A stretch of DNA of 64,000 nucleotides from Bacillota bacterium (lineage in GTDB: Bacteria; Bacillota; Clostridia; Christensenellales; SZUA-584). Position 1 is the first letter of the stretch. Each line of letters opens with the position of its first letter. Positions 58,768-64,000 of the stretch are shown here, one piece after another. The notes under the pieces are model-generated. The model made no database searches and had not been told where the DNA came from. It worked only from the letters and a program-made list of their open reading frames with translations. The position numbers and the translations under genes are program-made. The DNA lies in assembly GCA_023428025.1 (NCBI GenBank), contig JAEYZN010000043.1, positions 1 through 64,000 on the forward strand. Reading direction: 5' to 3'.

Positions 58768-59280
58768 ATGAAACAAATTGGTATTCGCAGGCTGACGGCG
58801 GAGGCGTTCGCGCGCTACGGCAGCTTTGCGAGTATACTGGAGCCCGCGGGTGATAAGCTGGGCGCGCCGCCGGTGGAGTTTTACCGCGACATGGTGCAGC
58901 AGAGCCTGGGCAGCGCGACGCGCGTGTCGTATTCCGCCTGCGTGGTGGAAAACAGGAAGCCGCACATCATCGACTGCATCGAGCATCACGACAGCTGCCA
59001 CGAGACCATCCTTTGCCTGGACGGCGATTATCTGATGCACGTGGCCCCGGCCTGCCCCAAGGACGAAGTTCCCTACGACCGGATCGAGGTGTTTCTGCTG
59101 CCGAAGGGCACGGTGGTGAACGTGAAGGCGGGCGTGTGGCACGCGGCAGGGTTCCCGTACCAGTGCGACAAGGTGCACATCCTGTGCGCGCTGCCGGAAC
59201 GCACCTACGCGGCGGACTGCTATGTGGTCAATATTCCGCCGGAGCATCAGGTGGAAGTGGTCGAAGAGTTTATCGACTGA
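58768..59280 (+). CDS. AllA-like (ureidoglycolate lyase/cupin) family protein
   Basis: A 170-residue beta-rich protein. The layout recalls ureidoglycolate lyase AllA: RLTAEAFARYGSFASIL at the start, a HHDSCHETILCLDGDYLM segment where AllA has its metal/ligand face, and VNVKAGVWHAAGFPY near the end, matching the conserved WH of AllA. Nothing else here points to purine or allantoin breakdown, so it more likely acts on a sugar-derived compound. ATG 58768 follows GAAGGAGGA. Last gene of the operon; a terminator follows. Confidence 0.7.
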   Translation: MKQIGIRRLTAEAFARYGSFASILEPAGDKLGAPPVEFYRDMVQQSLGSATRVSYSACVVENRKPHIIDCIEHHDSCHETILCLDGDYLMHVAPACPKDEVPYDRIEVFLLPKGTVVNVKAGVWHAAGFPYQCDKVHILCALPERTYAADCYVVNIPPEHQVEVVEEFID

Positions 59281-59293
59281 GAAGACAAAGCAA

Positions 59294-59322
59294 AGGAGCC
59301 GGATTTCTGAATCCCGGCTCCT
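59294..59322 (+). terminator. Terminator-like hairpin after the AllA-like gene
   Basis: AGGAGCCGG / CCGGCTCCT stem with an 11-base loop, 13 bases after the stop. There is no T run; repeat copy B begins right after it. Confidence 0.55.
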
Positions 59323-59442
59323 CAGGCCGCTGACAAAGCCCAACTGCTGCGTTGTTTCTCCGCTTGCTCCTCGAGGTAGCGCTGCTACATCGTCGTCGCA
59401 ATGCTCAAAACGCCTTACATTTGGAACTTTTCAGCGGCCTTC
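59323..59442. repeat. Dispersed intergenic repeat, copy B
   Basis: About 120 bases closely matching the element at 56602-56720. The ends AGGCCGCTGA and TCAGCGGCCT are perfect inverted repeats. No open frame. Located just outside the operon's last gene. Confidence 0.75.
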
Positions 59443-59502
59443 ATTTTGATATAATCTGTCCTGTTTAATGTTAATTTGGTTTGTCATCAGGCTGAAGAGC
59501 CC

Positions 59503-59530
59503 AGGAGCCAAAATCCGGCTCCTTTTATAT
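59503..59530 (+). terminator. Terminator between convergent genes
   Basis: AGGAGCC / GGCTCCT stem, seven-base loop, then TTTTATATTT on the plus strand. It probably ends transcription from the aldolase/BMC operon. Confidence 0.65.
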
Positions 59531-59548
59531 TTCGTAAATATAACCTGA

Positions 59549-61072
59549 CTATTCTTTGACCATGTCCCGCGTGACGAGGGGGATGTTGGCCAGCGTGTCC
59601 GCCGGGGTCATGGACAGCACGCCCCGGTCCTGCGCGGCCGCTTCGCCCGCTTTTCCGCAGATATACGCGCCGTATACCGCCGCCGCGAAACCGCTCATGC
59701 CGCTGATGTGCCCGCCGCACATCAGGCCGCCAATCACGCCGGTCAGCACGTCTCCGCTGCCGCCCCGCGCCATGCCGGGCGTGCCCGCGGTGACGAACAC
59801 CGTCTTATCGCCGTTGGTGACCAGCGTCGTCGCGCCCTTGAGCAGCAGCGTGATGCCGTATTTCTTGGCAAATATCTGAGAACACGTCAGCGGATCATTC
59901 TTGATCTCGTCCACGGTCATGTTGCACAGGCGCGAAAACTCAACCAGATGCGGCGTCAGCACGATGTCGCCCCGTTTGGATGTCAGCCAGCTCTTGTTCT
60001 GGGCGATCAGCGTCAGCGCGTCCGCGTCGAACACCTTGCGGATATCGTATTTGGTGATCATCTGCTCCACCGCGGCGGCCGCGCCGCTGCCGGTGGATAA
60101 ACCGGGCCCCGCCGCCAATGCTGTTTTGCCTTCAAGCAGGCGGTCCAGCGCGGGCAGGCATTTCTCCGAGAGATGGCCGGAATCCTCGGCCAGCGCGAAC
60201 GTCATGCTCTCCGGCACGCGTGAGGAGAATATCTGCTGCAGGCCGGAGGGGATACCCGCGGTCACCAGCCCCGCGCCCGCACGCAGCGCGCCGCACACGC
60301 ACAGCAGCCCCGCGCCCGAATAGCCCTGGCTGCCCACCACGCAGGCCAGCTTGCCGTAACTGCCCTTGTGCGAATCCGCATTGCGCGGCATCAGCTTGAG
60401 GCCTTCCACCGCCGCGCGTATCTGGCCCACGTTGTATTCGCCGGTGGTGCCGATCTCCTTGACGGTCAGCTTGCCGGTGTTCGCCCGGCCGGGAAACAGG
60501 AAATGGCCCGGCTTTGCGCACTGGAATGTGATGGTCTCGTGCGCGCGCACCGCGGCGCCCATCACGGCGCCGGTATCCGCGTCGATACCGGAGGGTATAT
60601 CGCAGGCGACGATATAAGCGCCGCTCTCGTTGACCAGATCGATCACCCGTTTATACAGCCCTGTCACTTCGTGTCGGAGCCCCACGCCGAGCAACGCGTC
60701 GATCAGCACATGGTCGGCAAGGTCACTCAGCAGCGCTTCGGCAGTGCTCTCGCTGGCGATCTCGAATATGCGCGCCCCGAAATACGCCGCGTTTTCGGCT
60801 GCTTCACCCTGCAGCGCTTCCGCTTTGCCCACCAGGCACACACGCACATCGCAGCCCTTGGCCTCCAGCTGGCGCGCCGCCGCAAACCCGTCTCCGCCGT
60901 TGTTGCCCATGCCGCAGAGCGCGAGCACCTTGGTCTTGCCAAAATGGTCCCAAATGGCCGAGGTGATGCCAAACGCGGCATTCTCCATCAGCACGCGCGA
61001 CGGGATGCGCAGCTGCTCCATCATGTAGGCGTCAAGCGATTGCATCTGCTTTTTTCGTACAATGGGTATCAT
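59549..61072 (-). CDS. nnr: Bifunctional NAD(P)H-hydrate epimerase/dehydratase (Nnr)
   Basis: A 507-residue nicotinamide-cofactor repair enzyme. The N-terminal epimerase domain (1-215) has CGMGNNGGDGFAAARQLEA and DALLGVGLRHEVTG. The C-terminal ADP-dependent dehydratase domain has YGKLACVVGSQGYSGAGLL, LAAGPGLSTGSG, VLTPHLVEFSRL and GGSGDVLTGVIGGL. ATG 61072 has AAGGAGA upstream. First of a minus-strand housekeeping group, though separated from the P1 peptidase gene by 74 bases. Confidence 0.95.
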   Translation of the reverse strand: MIPIVRKKQMQSLDAYMMEQLRIPSRVLMENAAFGITSAIWDHFGKTKVLALCGMGNNGGDGFAAARQLEAKGCDVRVCLVGKAEALQGEAAENAAYFGARIFEIASESTAEALLSDLADHVLIDALLGVGLRHEVTGLYKRVIDLVNESGAYIVACDIPSGIDADTGAVMGAAVRAHETITFQCAKPGHFLFPGRANTGKLTVKEIGTTGEYNVGQIRAAVEGLKLMPRNADSHKGSYGKLACVVGSQGYSGAGLLCVCGALRAGAGLVTAGIPSGLQQIFSSRVPESMTFALAEDSGHLSEKCLPALDRLLEGKTALAAGPGLSTGSGAAAAVEQMITKYDIRKVFDADALTLIAQNKSWLTSKRGDIVLTPHLVEFSRLCNMTVDEIKNDPLTCSQIFAKKYGITLLLKGATTLVTNGDKTVFVTAGTPGMARGGSGDVLTGVIGGLMCGGHISGMSGFAAAVYGAYICGKAGEAAAQDRGVLSMTPADTLANIPLVTRDMVKE

Positions 61073-61146
61073 AGTCGTCTCCTTCCGCTCGCAGGCAGGC
61101 TTGCTGGTTGTACTCCGTCAAATAGGCGCGGTGGTGTGAACTGTTG

Positions 61147-62040
61147 CTATGAAACGGCATTCACGATGGCACGCGCCGCCGCTTCGGCGCCCGCCGCGAG
61201 TATCGCAGAAAAGTCGCCGGTGGCTGCGCCGGTACCGAATGCGAATACCGTATCGCCGTCAAACATGGTGTGCGCGGGCCGGACTGTCATCGCGATGCCG
61301 TCCTGTCCCATTGAGGCCAGCTTGTTGGCCTGTTCTTTGGTGAGCACCGCGTTGGTGCCCACGATGCCGATCGTGGTGTTGCGGCCTGACATATCGGGCG
61401 GGGCGGCGTTCAGCAAGGTCTCCATCACCGAGCCACCGGTCATGCCCGCTTTCTTTTGGCCGCTGTTATGGTCGTATATGTCTCCAAACGCGTTGACCGC
61501 GAATGCCGCCGCCACGATAACGCCGCACGGCATCACGACGGACGCCATGCCGAAACCGCCGCGGCCTGCCCGCTGCGGGCCGCCCGCTTTGCCGACCGTC
61601 GCGCCGGTGCCCGCGCCGTACGGGCCGGACTGAAGCGCGCTGCCCGCGCTTTCACATGCCGCGTAGCCCGCCGCCGCGTCGGGCCGGACCGAGGCACTGC
61701 CCACGCCGAGGTCGTACAGCACCGCCGCCGGTACGATGGGGACACGCGCGTATCCGGTGTCGAAGCCCTCGCCGTGTTCCTCCAGCCACCGCATCACGCC
61801 GTCCGCTGCCGCGAGGCCGAACGCGCTGCCGCCGCAGAGCAGCAAAGCGTGCGCGTGCTGCACGGTATTGCAGGGGCGCAGCAGATCCGTCTCGCGGGTG
61901 CCGGGCGCGCTGCCCCGTACATCCACACCGGCCACGGCGCCGCCGCGCAGCAGCACGACCGTGCAGCCCGTGAGGTGGGTGCTGTCCGTATAGTGCCCGG
62001 CCAGCACGCCGGGTATATCTGTCAGGCTTCCGCTATACAT
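61147..62040 (-). CDS. P1/S58 family peptidase (DmpA/NylC-like)
   Basis: A 297-residue self-cleaving N-terminal-nucleophile hydrolase family member. The region before the cut has LTDIPGVLAGHYTDS and LLCGGSAFGLAAADGVMRW; the predicted cleavage and nucleophile site is in GRNTTIGIVGTNA, matching the NTTI motif of the family. Members include beta-peptidyl aminopeptidases and nylon-oligomer hydrolases; the substrate here is unknown. Its start overlaps the end of birA by eight bases. Confidence 0.88.
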   Translation of the reverse strand: MYSGSLTDIPGVLAGHYTDSTHLTGCTVVLLRGGAVAGVDVRGSAPGTRETDLLRPCNTVQHAHALLLCGGSAFGLAAADGVMRWLEEHGEGFDTGYARVPIVPAAVLYDLGVGSASVRPDAAAGYAACESAGSALQSGPYGAGTGATVGKAGGPQRAGRGGFGMASVVMPCGVIVAAAFAVNAFGDIYDHNSGQKKAGMTGGSVMETLLNAAPPDMSGRNTTIGIVGTNAVLTKEQANKLASMGQDGIAMTVRPAHTMFDGDTVFAFGTGAATGDFSAILAAGAEAAARAIVNAVS

Positions 62041-62968
62041 AGCCTTTTTCTCCTCTTAATGAAACCTCTCCGGCGACATATCGTCTGACTTCACCGCCGA
62101 TACTCAGCAGCAGCGCGCCGTCGTCGTCGAAGCCGGTGAGTTCGCCCGTCTCGTTGTCGGATGCGGAGGAGACGGTGATGGCGCCGGCTATCGCGCTCCG
62201 GCGGCGAAACTCGTCCATAAACGGCGCAAGGCCGTCGTTTTCAAACTGCTCATAAGCGTCAAAGAAATGATCGATCATCGCCGCGGCCAGCAGCGTGCCG
62301 TTGGCGCTGATACCGGTTGCCGTCTCGGCCAGCTCGCCCTCAAACCGCGCGCTGGTGTTGACCCCGATGCCGCAGACCACGTAGTCCACGCCGTCCATGT
62401 TGAGCATGCTCTCGGTGAGGATGCCCGCGACCTTTTTGCCGTCCACGATAATGTCGTTGGGCCATTTGATGCGTGCGGACACATCCGCCAGACTCTCTAT
62501 CGCATGGCACATCGCCACGGCAACGGCCAGTGTCAGACCGGCCACGCGCTCCGGCGCGGTCTTTGGGCGCACGAGAAACGACATGTACACTCCGCTGCGG
62601 GGCGATGAGACCCATGTGCGGCCCTTGCGGCCCTTGCCGGCCGTCTGCTCGCCCGCGATGAACACGCCGGTTGGCAGCGCCTGCGCTGCCGATTTCGCGT
62701 CGTCGTTGGTGGACGTGGTGGACGGCTTGTAGAACAGCGGTATGTCGCGGCGGATATGGGCGCTCACATATTCGGAGTGAGGTATCCTGGGCGGGCTTTT
62801 CAGATAGTAACCCCGCTTGGTGGCGCTGTCGATCACCGCGCCGTCCGCCTCCATCGCGCGGATGTGCTTCCAGAGCGCCGCCCGCGTAATGCCCAAGGCT
62901 TCGCTCACCGTTTCACCGGATATGTAGCCGCCGGCCTCTTTGAGCCGCCGGTAGATTTGCTCTCTCAC
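62033..62968 (-). CDS. birA: Bifunctional biotin-protein ligase/biotin operon repressor BirA
   Basis: A 311-residue protein with an N-terminal HTH (SEALGITRAALWKHIRAM), the ligase domain (GEQTAGKGRKGRTWVSSP, then IKWPNDIIVDGKKVAGIL) and a small C-terminal SH3-like domain. It attaches biotin to carboxylase carrier proteins and can repress biotin genes. Start GTG 62968 overlaps the recX stop (GTGA). Confidence 0.94.
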   Translation of the reverse strand: MREQIYRRLKEAGGYISGETVSEALGITRAALWKHIRAMEADGAVIDSATKRGYYLKSPPRIPHSEYVSAHIRRDIPLFYKPSTTSTNDDAKSAAQALPTGVFIAGEQTAGKGRKGRTWVSSPRSGVYMSFLVRPKTAPERVAGLTLAVAVAMCHAIESLADVSARIKWPNDIIVDGKKVAGILTESMLNMDGVDYVVCGIGVNTSARFEGELAETATGISANGTLLAAAMIDHFFDAYEQFENDGLAPFMDEFRRRSAIAGAITVSSASDNETGELTGFDDDGALLLSIGGEVRRYVAGEVSLRGEKGYV

Positions 62969-63594
62969 TCATCCGCCTCCGAAAAAAGCGTACTGATAAT
63001 ATCATAGGTGTAACCGTGGCGCGTCAGCGCGGCAAACGCTTTTTGCCGCAGCTTGCGTTTATCGTCGGTGTTTTTGGGCATCAGCGCCTGCAGCTGCCGC
63101 CGCGCGTTGCGCAATTCGTCCTCTTCGGTGTAGGCCAGCAGCGCGTGGTCGATCACTGCGCGCTCCAGCTTTTTTTCCTTCAGCCGGTGAGACACCGCGA
63201 TGCGGCCCCAGCGCCCGGTGGATACGGCGCTTTGCACAAACTCCTTCGCGTAAGCGGCGTCGTCCACATAGCCGTAAGACGCCAGCTTGTCCATCGCGGG
63301 CTCGATCGCCGCCTCGGCGATGCCCTTTTCCCGCAGGCGTTCCACCAGCTCGCCCCGCGTGCGCATGCTGTGCGCGATCAGCGCCGCCGCGCTGTCGAAC
63401 GCGTATTGGATGTTGTCTTTCAGCACCGCGTTATCCAGCTCACTTTGGGTGATGGAGCCCCCTGTTTTCAGCCCGATCCTGACAACCGCTTCGGCGCCCA
63501 GCGACGCCATGTATTCACCATCCGCGTAAATGTTGTAGCGGTCCTTCTTCCTTTTCTGCGGTTGAATGGCTGTGATTGTCAGCTTTTCTTCCAT
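62965..63594 (-). CDS. recX: Regulatory protein RecX
   Basis: A 209-residue modulator of RecA filaments. It has the RecX helical repeats: RTRGELVERLREKGIAEAAI, YGYVDDAAYAKEFVQS, GRWGRIAVSHRLKEKKL and KAFAALTRHGYTYDII. ATG 63594 (MEEKLTITAIQ) gives the family N-terminus; the frame is open to 63657 but without similarity. The ribosome site is weak. Confidence 0.92.
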   Translation of the reverse strand: MEEKLTITAIQPQKRKKDRYNIYADGEYMASLGAEAVVRIGLKTGGSITQSELDNAVLKDNIQYAFDSAAALIAHSMRTRGELVERLREKGIAEAAIEPAMDKLASYGYVDDAAYAKEFVQSAVSTGRWGRIAVSHRLKEKKLERAVIDHALLAYTEEDELRNARRQLQALMPKNTDDKRKLRQKAFAALTRHGYTYDIISTLFSEADE

Positions 63595-63700
63595 AATTTC
63601 GATTATAAAGCATAATGCGAAAAACATAAAGTGCATATTTTGTGTATTTGGATACAAAATATAAATGAATGACCACTATCGGTTGCGTAGGAGGCAGAAT

Positions 63701-63913
63701 ATGATATTTGGAAGCAGCTCATCCGAAATAGAGGCCAAAAACCTGATGATCGTACAGGATCAGATGAAGCATGAGGCACTGGCAGCCAAAAAGAGCGAGC
63801 TGTACGCCGAGTATTTCGCGGACCCGACCTTGAAGAGCTGTGCGCAGCAGCTGGCCAAACATCACAAGGATAATTTCACGAATCTGCTTGGGTATCTGGA
63901 CACGCACAAGTAA
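63701..63913 (+). CDS. Small protein upstream of a CotF-like spore coat gene
   Basis: A 70-residue soluble helical protein, MIFGSSSSEIEAKNL onward, with no cysteine clusters or membrane segment except a single Cys in LKSCAQQLAKHHKDNF. ATG 63701 follows TAGGAGGC. It is 16 bases before a CotF-like gene, and its C-terminal helical part resembles the CotF style, so it may be a coat-associated partner. Function is not established. Confidence 0.7.
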   Translation: MIFGSSSSEIEAKNLMIVQDQMKHEALAAKKSELYAEYFADPTLKSCAQQLAKHHKDNFTNLLGYLDTHK

Positions 63914-63929
63914 GGAGGGATACATACTT

Positions 63930-64000
63930 ATGACACATCAACAGCCGAATCTGACGGAACAGGATCTGCTCACCGATCTGCTCAACCAGGAAAAACAATT
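63930..64000 (+). CDS. CotF-like spore coat protein, N-terminal fragment (partial)
   Basis: Only the first 23 residues are in the window. The start ATG at 63930 follows AAGGAGG, and the sequence LTEQDLLTDLLNQEKQ is the characteristic opening of CotF-family spore coat proteins. It continues beyond the right edge. It is the main evidence for a spore-forming host. Confidence 0.8.
   Translation, partial: MTHQQPNLTEQDLLTDLLNQEKQ

Noticed and set aside
60368..61633. Plus-strand open frame of 421 residues across the Nnr and P1 peptidase genes
   Set aside because: It spans two well-supported minus-strand genes and their gap and shows no family motif.
1..64000. CRISPR array, prophage or intact insertion sequence
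   Set aside because: No regularly spaced repeats, cas, integrase, capsid or transposase genes were found in either strand.

Overview
The window is a GC-rich piece of a Bacillota (Clostridia) chromosome. The main evidence is the left-hand order phoH-pgpH-ybeY-cdd-era-recO, an EpsC-type serine acetyltransferase, YesM/YesN-type two-component proteins, sugar ABC transporters with lipoprotein binding proteins, and a CotF-like spore coat gene entering at the right edge, which points to a spore former. No prophage, CRISPR array or intact insertion sequence was seen.

Layout. 1-4.7 kb: conserved housekeeping block (PhoH end, PgpH, YbeY, Cdd, Era, RecO). 4.8-5.7 kb: a decayed gene relic, then four tRNA genes (Arg-TCT, His-GTG, Gln-TTG, Lys-TTT). 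6.0-10.5 kb: an AT-richer five-gene operon (nitrate/sulfonate-type ABC transporter, an unusual radical SAM protein and a flavin split-barrel protein) that looks acquired; its ATPase is frameshifted. 10.9-16.6 kb: an M20 peptidase, a C39-like peptidase and potABCD. 16.7-24.7 kb: a PAS-GGDEF-EAL protein diverging from cysE, then a sulfur block (TtcA-like, NifS-like, GNAT, cysK, a Cys/Met-metabolism PLP enzyme).

25-53.7 kb is a large pentose-uptake and catabolism region. Its first part has a sugar ABC transporter, an arabinose-isomerase-like enzyme, a YesM/YesN two-component pair and two extracytoplasmic sugar-binding sensor proteins. After an ADP-ribosylglycohydrolase-like gene comes a SorC regulator, a second sugar ABC transporter with two permeases, an antisense PpiC foldase, a class II aldolase/epimerase, UlaE, a pyruvate/acetoin-type dehydrogenase complex (E1a, E1b, E2 and an E3 broken by an in-frame TAG), an L-xylulokinase (LyxK-like) and a second SorC regulator closely related to the first. 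The likely route is L-xylulose (or a sugar isomerised to it) to L-xylulose-5-P, L-ribulose-5-P and D-xylulose-5-P.

53.9-59.3 kb is the most distinctive part. A DeoR-like SorC regulator diverges from an operon encoding an Rpe/AlsE-like epimerase, an SDR, a deoxyribose-phosphate aldolase with an N-terminal microcompartment-targeting-like helix and a C-terminal four-cysteine 4Fe-4S-like tail, one BMC-H shell protein, a second SDR and an AllA-like protein. This resembles a minimal sugar-phosphate microcompartment satellite locus. Related inverted-repeat elements lie in two gaps of this operon region and a different one lies inside the dehydrogenase operon. 59.5-64 kb returns to housekeeping genes on the minus strand (Nnr, P1 peptidase, BirA, RecX) and then two plus-strand genes, the second CotF-like.
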